Below are positions 15,361 to 23,722 of a DNA stretch of 23,814 bases, piece after piece; within the stretch, counting starts at the first letter, position 1, and every line of letters starts with the position of its first letter. The stretch is taken from positions 1-23,814 of the forward strand of contig JBALVO010000054.1 of assembly GCA_036961445.1 (NCBI GenBank), read 5' to 3'. Under the pieces are notes generated by a model. That model saw only the letters and a list, made by a program, of their open reading frames with translations, did not search any database and was not told the DNA's origin. The stretch is from JBALVO01 sp036961445. GTDB taxonomy: Bacteria > Pseudomonadota > Gammaproteobacteria > Pseudomonadales > Halieaceae. The translations under genes and the position numbers were made by a program.

Positions 15361-17396
15361 CAGGACACAGGGTCTCTCGCCTCCGCCACATGTTTTAACT
15401 CACACAGGGCATGGTTCCACAGGACTTCATGGATGAATTCTGGAAACAGCAGTTTGAACAAACGCCAGTACACTCGAGCCCACGGCGAACTACCCCGGGC
15501 ATAGTCAAACGCCAGGTATATAGTGAGATCACAGTAGCCGCCCGGCAGTGGTTTGACTTCGAAGACGAACTCCCCGCCACCGGCGAAGCCATCCCGAACC
15601 TTGTAGATCAGCATATCGTCGCCAGTATCGGGCTGCAGCTCGATCGAGAATGAGATAAAGCCACCGAATATTGTATACGAAATAACCGAACCCACCGCCA
15701 GTGGCTCACCAGCCGTGCGCCGTATCCTGACCCAACGGGGGTTGAGATAGGGGCGGCCCTCCTCTCCGAACTGCGCTAACAAGTCCAGTACTTTTTCTGC
15801 CGCCGCATGGATGCAAACCGTATACATACATTCAAACTCCGGCAGTCGGCCCAGCAGGCCGGACCGCATCCGATCATTTAGTAGATCAACACGCTTGGCC
15901 TTGAACTCGCGCCTGGATACCGCGGTAGGGACCCTGCCTATACCGCGCCAGTCCAGGCCGAAAAACCATTCGCCAGCGCCGTTGCGCAGTGTTGTGAAGA
16001 CCCCTCCCCATAAAACCAACCACACCGTAGCCGGTCGAAACATGGACCAGGCAATTTCTTTGTAGGTCGCGTCACCACTGGAAATCGCCCAGAATACTCT
16101 TTTGAACGTGCGCAGTTTTTCCGGTTTGGCTTTCTTTTCACTGGCAAACGCCTGGTAAATAACGCGGCTGAGGAAAGGGTTGGTGAAGAACCGGCGGTAC
16201 AGGAAGAAGATCAGTGTGGCGTAGCGATTATCGCGCTTGAAGTCGGCGATGGTGGGACCATAACCTGTCGCCAGGCTTCGCTCATCGATACCCTCCTCAA
16301 CAAGGGTCCGGGCCAGGCTCTCGGCCATATTATGCGCCGCTAGAATACCGTCCTTGTAGTGCCGCGAGGTGGCCATATCGCCAACCGCAGCAATACGTGA
16401 GCCAAACGGCCTGCTCGCAGTGCCAACCACCATATACGGGTTGCAGATACACCGTATAGCCGGCTGCATGTGTGGTGGCATCGCCCTGCCTATTTGTGGC
16501 AACGCCAGGAAATCCTTGATCACGCGCATGTTTTGCTGGTTGCTGCAGGACTGGTCAACACTTTTGCCCACCAGCGACACCGTAATATAGCCGCGCTTGG
16601 ACAAAATAGAACACATCTCCAGTTGCAGATGAGGCGCGCTGCTCTCAATGAAATGCAGTTCTCCGGGGCGCGCCTTATCCGTCCCACCCAGTTCCTCCAG
16701 CTCAAAAATCAGCGCCTTGCGCAACCGCGGCGGTGTGTACCTGGGCTGTAACTGCTGGAAAATGTCGATCAGGTTGGGCTCGGCGCTGGACTTATTGGGC
16801 TTCTCGTTGACCCCACCGGCAAAAATCGCGAAATCCGCTGTCACTTGGGTCTGTTGGCCCCGCAGCAGGTATCCCAGCTCCATTTTGCCGGCTGCGTCGT
16901 AGCTGACGCTATGAACCGCGCTACCAATCAGCTCAGCACCAGCATCGCAGGCAATGCCAAGCATCATGGCATCAAAACAATGCTGGTGATGTTGACCGAA
17001 CGGTAAACTACCGCGATAAACCGAAAGCATAGGCCGATCTCTCGGCACTGGCAGGACAATACTTTTCCAATTGCCCTGCACAGTGATGGAGCCAATGCTG
17101 GCCTGAATGACCGCGGGCTGCAGGTCGATTCCCAGGCCTTTTAACACCGTGTAGAGACGTGGCGAGATGCCACCGGCACACTGGGGACAACCCGCATACG
17201 CTCCCCACAACTGCTGCGGATGCTCATCGCTGGGTTGGCAGTTGCGCTCGAAGACGAGGACACGAATATGACGCCCGTGCTGCCGAGCCTGGGATAGTAA
17301 ATGAATGGCAGAGAACGCGCCCGCAGGGCCGCCGCCGATCACAGCCACAGTAGCCCCGTCTTGCAAAATTTGACGGTACTGCGCTGCCCTACTCAT
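15351..17396 (-). CDS. Geranylgeranyl-reductase-like FAD oxidoreductase fused to a START/SRPBCC-like domain
   Basis: This is a 681-residue fusion. The N-terminal part (about 1-400) is a GGR/PHBH-type flavoprotein, with the FAD dinucleotide motif TVAVIGGGPAGAF (16-28), a CPQC pair (70-73), and the second FAD segment RIAAVGDMATSRHYKDGILAA (334-354), which replaces the usual GDAA-type motif. Residues 453-470 are hydrophobic and may be membrane-associated. The C-terminal part (about 518-672) has the strand-rich pattern and length of a START/SRPBCC lipid-binding domain. GGR enzymes saturate prenyl double bonds; a START module could present the lipid. It is convergent with a UbiA prenyltransferase and divergent from mtrA, with an FNR-type box 84 bp upstream of its start. 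A TGAGGG lies 8 bases before the ATG. The actual substrate is unknown. Confidence 0.8.
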   Translation of the reverse strand: MSRAAQYRQILQDGATVAVIGGGPAGAFSAIHLLSQARQHGRHIRVLVFERNCQPSDEHPQQLWGAYAGCPQCAGGISPRLYTVLKGLGIDLQPAVIQASIGSITVQGNWKSIVLPVPRDRPMLSVYRGSLPFGQHHQHCFDAMMLGIACDAGAELIGSAVHSVSYDAAGKMELGYLLRGQQTQVTADFAIFAGGVNEKPNKSSAEPNLIDIFQQLQPRYTPPRLRKALIFELEELGGTDKARPGELHFIESSAPHLQLEMCSILSKRGYITVSLVGKSVDQSCSNQQNMRVIKDFLALPQIGRAMPPHMQPAIRCICNPYMVVGTASRPFGSRIAAVGDMATSRHYKDGILAAHNMAESLARTLVEEGIDERSLATGYGPTIADFKRDNRYATLIFFLYRRFFTNPFLSRVIYQAFASEKKAKPEKLRTFKRVFWAISSGDATYKEIAWSMFRPATVWLVLWGGVFTTLRNGAGEWFFGLDWRGIGRVPTAVSRREFKAKRVDLLNDRMRSGLLGRLPEFECMYTVCIHAAAEKVLDLLAQFGEEGRPYLNPRWVRIRRTAGEPLAVGSVISYTIFGGFISFSIELQPDTGDDMLIYKVRDGFAGGGEFVFEVKPLPGGYCDLTIYLAFDYARGSSPWARVYWRLFKLLFPEFIHEVLWNHALCELKHVAEARDPVSWQV

Positions 17397-17479
17397 AATA
17401 TGACCCTCACCAAAAACAACACACCAGGGTACCTATATCGAGCATAGCGCGTTATTGCGTAGATTATCGGTCAATCATA

Positions 17480-17493
17480 TTGACTTGCATCAA
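17480..17493. promoter_or_regulatory. FNR/ANR-type box near the flavoprotein gene
   Basis: TTGACTTGCATCAA matches the FNR/ANR consensus TTGAT-N4-ATCAA at nine of ten defined positions. It lies 84 bp upstream of the flavoprotein ATG. If activated from -41.5 the transcript would start near 17445. A GATAAT element at 17468-17463 would instead put the box over the -35 region, which would fit repression. The direction of control is therefore open. Confidence 0.65.
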
Positions 17494-17679
17494 CGACACG
17501 TTGAATCACTCTAAACAGGGGTTCGCCCGGGAAAAAAGCCCCCTGAATCAGGTCAAATCCATGGCCAAAGCAATGATTTGCGATAATGCTTTGGGACAAA
17601 TGTGGCGAATTGAGATAAACGCTACTAAAGTGGATACGAACCCGTTTAAAATTCAGAGAGAGCTGACAGGCGATAAAAC

Positions 17680-17693
17680 TTGATCTGCATCAA
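17680..17693. promoter_or_regulatory. Perfect FNR/ANR box upstream of mtrABC
   Basis: TTGATCTGCATCAA is an exact match to TTGAT-N4-ATCAA, the binding site of the oxygen-sensing FNR/ANR regulators. It is 202 bp upstream of the mtrA ATG. A class II position would place the start near 17728, but only a weak -10 (TAGCGT) is found there. The site predicts induction of the conduit at low oxygen. Confidence 0.72.
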
Positions 17694-17894
17694 CAAGAGC
17701 GACACTGCCGTCAATGTAGCGTAGCTCTTGAGTACAAGATGAATAATACTGGGGACGGCGTGAATTTTGTGCTTTAGCAAAGGCTTGGCTGCCTTGGTTT
17801 GCACAACACGCAGCATCCCGGGCAACAACTGGGGGTTGTTACCGATGGATTGGGGTGACGACAATAAGAAATATACGGCTGAGTGATACTGAAC

Positions 17895-18779
17895 ATGACA
17901 GGCAACCGCCTCAAAGCAATTTTTATCCTGTGCTGTGCCCTGCTGACCAGCGGCAGCGTGTGGGCGCAGGACGAACCCGGATGCTTCGATTGTCACGCCG
18001 ATGAAGCTGATTCCCCCGTACACACAGTCTTCAAAACGGCCCACGGCTCATTGCAAGGCGGCGGCAGCAATACCTGCACCACCTGTCACGGCGTCAGCGA
18101 AGCGCATAACCGCAGGGGCCGACGGGTCCCGCCCGATGTAAGTTTCGGACCGCGCTGGCCATCTGATGTCGACACACGCAACGCCAGTTGCCAGGGCTGC
18201 CACGAAAAAGATCAGCAGCTGTTATGGATGGGTAGCGAACACCAACAGGAGAGTCTGGCCTGCAACGACTGCCATAACTCGCACGAACAGAAGGACCTTG
18301 CACTACACGGTGAACAATCCCAGGAACTCTGCGTAAGCTGCCATACACAGGTCCGTTCTGAATTACACCTGCCCTCGCGTCACCCCATTGCCGAGGGCAA
18401 GACCGCCTGCGTCGATTGCCATAATCCCCACGGTGGCCTTGGCGATGCGGCGCTGCACCAGGTGTCGCTCAACGAAAATTGCATCAGCTGCCACCAGGAA
18501 AAACGCGGCCCGTTTTTATGGGAGCACGCGCCAGTGGCGGAAGATTGCGCCTTGTGTCACCGCCCACACGGGGCCGTCAACGATCGATTGCTCACGGCCA
18601 GGAGCCCGGCCTTGTGCCAACAGTGTCACGCTGCGGCATTCCACCCCAGCGTACCTTATGGTAGCGAAGGCTTGCCCAGTGGCTCGTCAAACCAGAATTT
18701 GTTAGGCAAGAGTTGCCTTAACTGTCACAGCCAGATACATGGCTCCAACCATCCGTCGGGAGCGCGTTTGACACGATGA
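17895..18779 (+). CDS. mtrA: Periplasmic decaheme cytochrome c, MtrA/DmsE/PioA family
   Basis: This is a 294-residue secreted cytochrome with a signal peptide (1-24, cut after SVWA) and ten CxxCH motifs at about 30, 61, 99, 123, 146, 172, 196, 218, 241 and 274. It ends in the HGSNHPSG segment typical of MtrA/DmsE proteins. MtrA threads through the outer-membrane barrel and carries electrons from periplasmic donors to the surface cytochrome. Length and haem count match the family. An in-frame GTG four codons upstream (17883) is possible. The ATG is preferred because it gives a compact signal peptide, though neither start has a clear ribosome binding site. Its stop overlaps the mtrB start by 4 nt. 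It is probably under the FNR-type box 202 bp upstream. Confidence 0.93.
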   Translation: MTGNRLKAIFILCCALLTSGSVWAQDEPGCFDCHADEADSPVHTVFKTAHGSLQGGGSNTCTTCHGVSEAHNRRGRRVPPDVSFGPRWPSDVDTRNASCQGCHEKDQQLLWMGSEHQQESLACNDCHNSHEQKDLALHGEQSQELCVSCHTQVRSELHLPSRHPIAEGKTACVDCHNPHGGLGDAALHQVSLNENCISCHQEKRGPFLWEHAPVAEDCALCHRPHGAVNDRLLTARSPALCQQCHAAAFHPSVPYGSEGLPSGSSNQNLLGKSCLNCHSQIHGSNHPSGARLTR

Positions 18780-21058
18780 ACAGCCGCCACCGCATACCGT
18801 TTCAACTGACTGCTGCCAGCGCATTGGTGCTCGCCGCCACCGGCGCCTTATCCCAGGACGCCGCCAAATCCGAACAGCAGGCCACGCCCTACGCACCCCT
18901 GGCACTGGAGAACCGTCCGTTACAGTCCAGTGCGCTTACGGGATACGCAGGCTCACTGCAGATGGGCCTGGGCTATACCGGCGACGACAACTATATGTTC
19001 GGGCAGTACAACGGCCTCAGCGATGATGGCGCTAGCTTTATTGGCAATATGCAGTGGCAGGATTTCCACAGCGGCGACAGTTATTGGCAGGTTTCCATGT
19101 CCGACCTGGGACTGGACACCCGCGAAGCCAAGGCCACCTGGGGTAAAGCGGATCGGCTGAAAATAAGCGCCGGCTTTGACTCACAACAGCAGGTGCGCAA
19201 TGACAGCGGCCGCACGCCATTTCGCGGTGATAACCAACAACAGCTGCCCGATGATTGGGCGAGCGGCCTCACCACCGGAGACTTTACCAATCTGGATGAT
19301 TCGCTCAGGAGCTTCGACCGTGAACTGGATCGCGACCGCCTGTTTGCGGGTATTGACGCCCGGATCAACGAGAACTGGAGCGTGCAGAGCAACCTGTCCT
19401 ATGAGGAGAAAGAGGGTCATAGCGATGTCGGCGGCGCCATTTACATTGACGCCGCATCGGGCGACTCAGCCCTGCTGCGCTCACCGGTGGACTACCGCAC
19501 CACGGAATTCGACCTGGGCCTGTCCTACGACGGCGATCAACTACACCTCAACGGCCAACTCGCCTATTCAGACTTCGACAACAAGGACGATGAGCTGATC
19601 TGGCAGAACCCCTATAGCTCCTATGGTCCCAACGTGCGCTACCCCGCTGGCCAAGGCGGCCTGGGGCTGGCACCCGACAATGACCAGGTCAGCGGCCGAC
19701 TGAGCGGGCACTACCTCTTTTCCGCAACCACGCGCCTGCAATTTGACAGTAGCTATAGTGTGGCGTCGCAAGACCAGAATTACCTGGACTATACCGTCAA
19801 CCAGGCATTGACCGTCACCGAACCCGTTCCCCGTAATAGCTACGACGGAGAAGTCGCCACCAGTACCGCCAACGTGCGCTTGCTGATGCGTCCTCTGGCA
19901 AAGTTGAATGCCCAGGTATTTTATAAAGTGCGCGATCGGGATTACGACGCCGACCGCGATGGTTATCAGTACGTCCGCGGTGATGGTGGCAACCAGCCGG
20001 ACGCGAAATTCACGGTCTACAACACCAATCATGACCTGACTTCGCAAACTGCAGGGCTGGAGCTCACCTACCGACTACCCCTGCGCAGCAAGTTGAGCTT
20101 TGAATACGCCTACGAGGACGTCGAGCGCAGGAATTCGGCGGTCGAAGAGACCGAAGAGGATCGCTACACCCTGGGCTATCGTATACAACCGTGGTCGAAC
20201 TTCAGTGCCAGAATGCATGTGCAATACGCCGACCGGGCCGCAGATACCTACCAATGGGCGCAAAGCTACTACGCGCTGTTGGATACTGAACTGATCAACG
20301 CCACGCCAGACAACCAGCGCTACAACAACCACCCGGAGTTGATGCAGTACTACCTGGCCAACCGCGAGCGCTGGGAGGGCAAGGTCGACCTGAGCTATCT
20401 GCCCAGCGAACGCTGGAACCTCAACCTCAACTTGCTATGGCGCGATGACGACTACGACCAGAGCAATCTGGGCCTGACTGAAGCGACCTGGCAACGCGCA
20501 AACCTCAGTGCCAGCTATGCCGCTTCCAAGGAACTTTCAGGGAGTATCTACGCCGGTTATGATGTCTACGAGGGCGAGCAGACCAGTCGCGCCTTCCGCG
20601 GTGGCCAGGAAAAGAACGCCTTCGAGATTTATCCACCACTACCCCAGGCCAGCGACCCACAGCAAAACTGGGATATCGATGCCACGGACACCAGCTTCAC
20701 AGTGGGGGCCAACCTGCACTGGCAGTTTGCGCCGGACCTGGAGCTGGAGCTTGATTACAACTATGTCGATACCACCGGGGAGCAAGATTACAGCACGCGC
20801 CCTGGCGGCACGGCAGTCGCCTCCGACCTGCCCGATGTAGACACCCGCTTGCACCATGTGCAGGCCAGTAGCACCTGGCATATGCAGGACAACCTGTCCG
20901 TGCAACTGGACTACCAGTTTTACAGTTACAAAACTGATGACTGGGCCTGGGACGGTGTACAGGCAGATACCATCGCCAAGGTCCTGACCTTTGGCCAGGA
21001 CAACCCAAACGAAGATATTCATTATGTGGGCGCGTCAGTTATTTATCGCTGGCAGTAG
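18776..21058 (+). CDS. mtrB: Outer-membrane beta-barrel of the porin-cytochrome conduit, MtrB/PioB family
   Basis: This 760-residue outer-membrane protein has a signal peptide (1-26, cut after GALS) and alternating aromatic/polar strands throughout, ending in VGASVIYRWQ. MtrB forms the sheath that holds MtrA and docks MtrC. It is somewhat longer than Shewanella MtrB. The protein has no cysteine at all, so it lacks the N-terminal CxxC pair found in Shewanella MtrB and is closer in this respect to PioB-like barrels. The ATG overlaps the mtrA stop (ATGA), and mtrC follows after 19 bp, so the three are one operon in the order A-B-C. The identification rests on barrel character, length and context more than on a single motif. 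Confidence 0.9.
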   Translation: MNSRHRIPFQLTAASALVLAATGALSQDAAKSEQQATPYAPLALENRPLQSSALTGYAGSLQMGLGYTGDDNYMFGQYNGLSDDGASFIGNMQWQDFHSGDSYWQVSMSDLGLDTREAKATWGKADRLKISAGFDSQQQVRNDSGRTPFRGDNQQQLPDDWASGLTTGDFTNLDDSLRSFDRELDRDRLFAGIDARINENWSVQSNLSYEEKEGHSDVGGAIYIDAASGDSALLRSPVDYRTTEFDLGLSYDGDQLHLNGQLAYSDFDNKDDELIWQNPYSSYGPNVRYPAGQGGLGLAPDNDQVSGRLSGHYLFSATTRLQFDSSYSVASQDQNYLDYTVNQALTVTEPVPRNSYDGEVATSTANVRLLMRPLAKLNAQVFYKVRDRDYDADRDGYQYVRGDGGNQPDAKFTVYNTNHDLTSQTAGLELTYRLPLRSKLSFEYAYEDVERRNSAVEETEEDRYTLGYRIQPWSNFSARMHVQYADRAADTYQWAQSYYALLDTELINATPDNQRYNNHPELMQYYLANRERWEGKVDLSYLPSERWNLNLNLLWRDDDYDQSNLGLTEATWQRANLSASYAASKELSGSIYAGYDVYEGEQTSRAFRGGQEKNAFEIYPPLPQASDPQQNWDIDATDTSFTVGANLHWQFAPDLELELDYNYVDTTGEQDYSTRPGGTAVASDLPDVDTRLHHVQASSTWHMQDNLSVQLDYQFYSYKTDDWAWDGVQADTIAKVLTFGQDNPNEDIHYVGASVIYRWQ

Positions 21059-21077
21059 AACCCGGGAGAGAGAAGCA

Positions 21078-23384
21078 ATGGCTACACACATGCGTAACTG
21101 GTTATTGGCAGGCCTGATGGGTCTCCTCGTCGCCTGTGGTGGCGGCGGTGGCGGTAACAGTGCCTCTGGCGTGGAAGCCGGACCGCCCCCTCCCGGGCAG
21201 TCGATACCACCGGAACCTCTTCCCCCGGTACCCTCTGCGACGCCTTACGCCGAGGCGGAGGTGCTGCATGCATTCATCACCAGTGCCACGCTCAATGGCG
21301 ATAACCAACCACTAGTTCAGTTCACGCTCAGCGATGGCAACAACGTGGCCATCACCGACCTGACCGCAGGCGACGTGCGCTTTGTGGTGTCCAAACTGGA
21401 AACCAGCCCCCTGGGCAACCTCACCGGCACCTGGCAGTCCTACATCAACCAGATCGAGCAAGCCAATCCCGACGTCGGCACCGGCACGGAACCCCGCCTG
21501 CAGGCAACCTACGAGCGCGAGGAAGAGGGCTTCAGCAATAACGGCGACGGCAACTATAGCTACCAATACGCCACCAGTCTCACCGACCTGCCACAGGACG
21601 AGCTGGATCAGGCCGCGGCAGAGGACCTGGATCTCAGCTACGACCCCAACCTTACTCACCGGGTTGCCATCCAGTTCGACGGCGCCCCCGGCAAGGCCAA
21701 CCCCAACTACGACTGGGTGCCGCAAACCGGTGCGACAGAAGGCATTTTCACCATGGATATTGCCGCCACCGACAACTGCAACCGCTGCCACGACCCGCTG
21801 GCCATCCACGGTGGTGGACGCCAGGAAGTCAAATACTGTGTCACCTGCCACAACGCGGGTTCCACCGATGCCAATAGCACAAATACCGTAGACTTTAAGG
21901 TCATGGTGCACAAGATTCACGCCGGGGCTAACCTGCCCAGCGTACAGGCCGGCGGGGAATATGCGATCTATGGTTTTCGCAACAGCAAACATGACTACTC
22001 CAACTTGCATTACCCCCAGGACATCCGCAACTGCGTGAACTGCCACGTGGGTACCGGCACCGTGGGTGACCGAGAGGACCTGGTGCTCACCTCACAGGGT
22101 GACAACTGGTCTGAAGTTCCCAGTGCCGCAGCCTGTGGCAGTTGCCACGATGATCAACTGGAGCCAGATGGCCATATAGGCAGCAAACCTGACGACTCCG
22201 GTTGCGCCAGCTGTCACTCGGAGGGTGGTCGTGCCGGCAGCATTGCTGACAGCCACCGCATTCTTACCGCCGAGGCCGGCGAGCGCTTCGCGGCGGAGAT
22301 TCTGATGGTTACTAACACTGCTCCGGGCGAGTTCCCGCAGGTGCAGTACAAAATTTTCGACCCCACTAATGGCGACGCGCCCTATGACCTGCAAAACGAC
22401 CCGGTGTGGACCGCGGGCGGCGGCGCCAGCCGTCTGGCCATCGATCTGGCCTGGGATACCGTCGACTACACCAATACTGGTAACGGAATGGATGAAGCCA
22501 GCGCGGTGAGCCTGGACGCGCTGCAGGGCACGGCAGTCGGCGATGGCAGCTATACCATCGAGTCAGAACTTGCGATTCCGGATGGCAGTCTGGACCCGGG
22601 CATTGCTGCCACTGGCAGCGGCGTGGCGACAGTAGAAGGCCACCCCGCGGTCAATTTTGGCAGTGAAGAAGAGCCAGATGTGCAGCGCATAGCGTTTACC
22701 AACGTGCACGAGTTCTTCAGCATCGATGAAGCAGACGGCACGCCCAATGATCGCCGAGTGGTTGCCGAGTTGGAAGGCTGTCTCAGCTGTCACAGCCAGT
22801 TGAGCCTGCACGGCAACAATCGTACGGACGATCTACAGGTCTGCGTTGCCTGCCACAATCCGCGCAATACCGATAGGCAGGTACGCGAAGTCGCCGCCAG
22901 CCCACCCACAGACGGCAAGGATGAGGAATCGATCGACTTCAAGCGGATGATCCACGGTATCCACGCAGCAGCCATGCGTGAGAACGCATTGCAGATCGTC
23001 GGCTTCAGGGGCTTCACCACCTACGTCTACGACGAAGAAGCGGTGCATTTCCCTGGCGACCTCTCCAACTGTCTGGCCTGCCACACCGAAGACGGCTATA
23101 CCCTGCCGCTGGCCGACGGAGTGCTGGGCACCACGATCGACACGGGTGAAGATCATGAAAGTCCGCTTGACGATACGGTGATTACACCGACCACCGCCGT
23201 GTGCTCCTCCTGTCACGATGACTCGCTGGCCACTGCCCATATGACGTCCAATGGCGGGAGCTTCGACACCAGCCAGCAGGCCATCGACAGCGGTGAGGTG
23301 GTGGAGCAGTGCGCACTTTGCCACGGTACCGGTAGGGATCAAGATGTGGCAATAAAGCATAACGTGCACGTTAAACCGCTATAG
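21078..23384 (+). CDS. mtrC: Surface decaheme lipoprotein, OmcA/MtrC family
   Basis: This is a 768-residue outer-membrane lipoprotein. The lipobox LVAC has the acylated cysteine at C20, followed by a Gly-rich and then Pro-rich linker. Ten CxxCH motifs fall in two groups of five (about 234-380 and 567-748), separated by a haem-free region. This gives the beta, pentaheme, beta, pentaheme layout of MtrC, OmcA and MtrF. These cytochromes reduce extracellular metals, flavins or other acceptors, or can accept electrons. No cysteine occurs outside the haem motifs and lipobox, so the disulfide seen in the Shewanella proteins is absent. The frame extends upstream to 20991 inside mtrB, but the ATG at 21078, preceded by GGGAGAGAGAAG, gives a proper lipoprotein signal. 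Confidence 0.93.
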   Translation: MATHMRNWLLAGLMGLLVACGGGGGGNSASGVEAGPPPPGQSIPPEPLPPVPSATPYAEAEVLHAFITSATLNGDNQPLVQFTLSDGNNVAITDLTAGDVRFVVSKLETSPLGNLTGTWQSYINQIEQANPDVGTGTEPRLQATYEREEEGFSNNGDGNYSYQYATSLTDLPQDELDQAAAEDLDLSYDPNLTHRVAIQFDGAPGKANPNYDWVPQTGATEGIFTMDIAATDNCNRCHDPLAIHGGGRQEVKYCVTCHNAGSTDANSTNTVDFKVMVHKIHAGANLPSVQAGGEYAIYGFRNSKHDYSNLHYPQDIRNCVNCHVGTGTVGDREDLVLTSQGDNWSEVPSAAACGSCHDDQLEPDGHIGSKPDDSGCASCHSEGGRAGSIADSHRILTAEAGERFAAEILMVTNTAPGEFPQVQYKIFDPTNGDAPYDLQNDPVWTAGGGASRLAIDLAWDTVDYTNTGNGMDEASAVSLDALQGTAVGDGSYTIESELAIPDGSLDPGIAATGSGVATVEGHPAVNFGSEEEPDVQRIAFTNVHEFFSIDEADGTPNDRRVVAELEGCLSCHSQLSLHGNNRTDDLQVCVACHNPRNTDRQVREVAASPPTDGKDEESIDFKRMIHGIHAAAMRENALQIVGFRGFTTYVYDEEAVHFPGDLSNCLACHTEDGYTLPLADGVLGTTIDTGEDHESPLDDTVITPTTAVCSSCHDDSLATAHMTSNGGSFDTSQQAIDSGEVVEQCALCHGTGRDQDVAIKHNVHVKPL

Positions 23385-23403
23385 CGGGCAGACCGCTCAC
23401 CGC

Positions 23404-23434
23404 AAGCCCCTGCCGATGGCGGGGGCTTTTTTTT
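23404..23434 (+). terminator. Intrinsic terminator of the mtrABC operon
   Basis: AGCCCCTGCC (23405-23414) pairs with GGCGGGGGCT (23418-23427), a 10-bp stem with one G-T wobble and a 3-nt loop, followed by eight T. It begins 20 bp after the mtrC stop and is a classical strong rho-independent terminator. Confidence 0.92.
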
Positions 23435-23538
23435 GGTTCTTCGCACATTAGCGGGGCGACGATGGCCAAAAGCTGATCGATCCGTGTCTCCGCTTATTTC
23501 TGGTTTGGTGTCATCTAGCGGTCCGCATTGTTCAGAGA
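23435..23538. other. Non-coding spacer after the mtr terminator
   Basis: About 100 bp with no gene, promoter or repeat that can be supported. It separates the mtr terminator from the hairpin element. Confidence 0.5.
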
Positions 23539-23552
23539 TGCCCAAACGGTCC

Positions 23553-23617
23553 CGGGCGGGAAAGTGTTTCTCAGTCGCTCCACGATATTCGCTTGGTGAG
23601 AAACACTTTCCCGCCCG
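23553..23617. repeat. Perfect 21-bp hairpin, left unit, 23-nt loop
   Basis: The arms 23553-23573 and 23597-23617 are perfect inverted repeats (inner end GTGTTTCTCA against TGAGAAACAC). The 23-nt loop (23574-23596) begins GTCGCTCC and ends GCTTGG. No T tract follows, so it is not an intrinsic terminator. The loop is the exact reverse complement of the loop of the right unit. Confidence 0.95.
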
Positions 23618-23722
23618 CGCCCTCGGTAGGTGCCTATCCTGTCAAATAGCGAAAAAGGGTAAGCACTTCTTTGTGGCCCTTATTTCCCCACCTGCTGTTT
23701 TGGAGCTTCACGATTCGAGGGG

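Larger units (their letters stand above)
17397..17894. other. 498-bp divergent intergenic region between the flavoprotein and mtrA
   Basis: No convincing gene lies here. It holds two FNR/ANR-type boxes (17480-17493 and 17680-17693). A minus-strand GATAAT hexamer (17468-17463) faces the flavoprotein gene. A short inverted repeat AACAAC/GTTGTT with a 5-nt loop (17824-17840) sits in the mtrA leader. The distance to mtrA is long for a simple promoter, so further regulator sites or a structured leader are possible. Confidence 0.6.

Noticed and set aside
14340..17396. Reading the UbiA and reductase pair as bacteriochlorophyll genes bchG/bchP
   Set aside because: The prenyltransferase motifs look MenA-like, the reductase carries a START fusion and a divergent FAD motif, and no other photosynthesis gene is in the window.
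17480..17683. 67-codon frame in the divergent intergenic region
   Set aside because: It begins on the first FNR-type box and ends on the second, has no ribosome binding site and no recognisable protein character. Regulatory DNA is the better reading.
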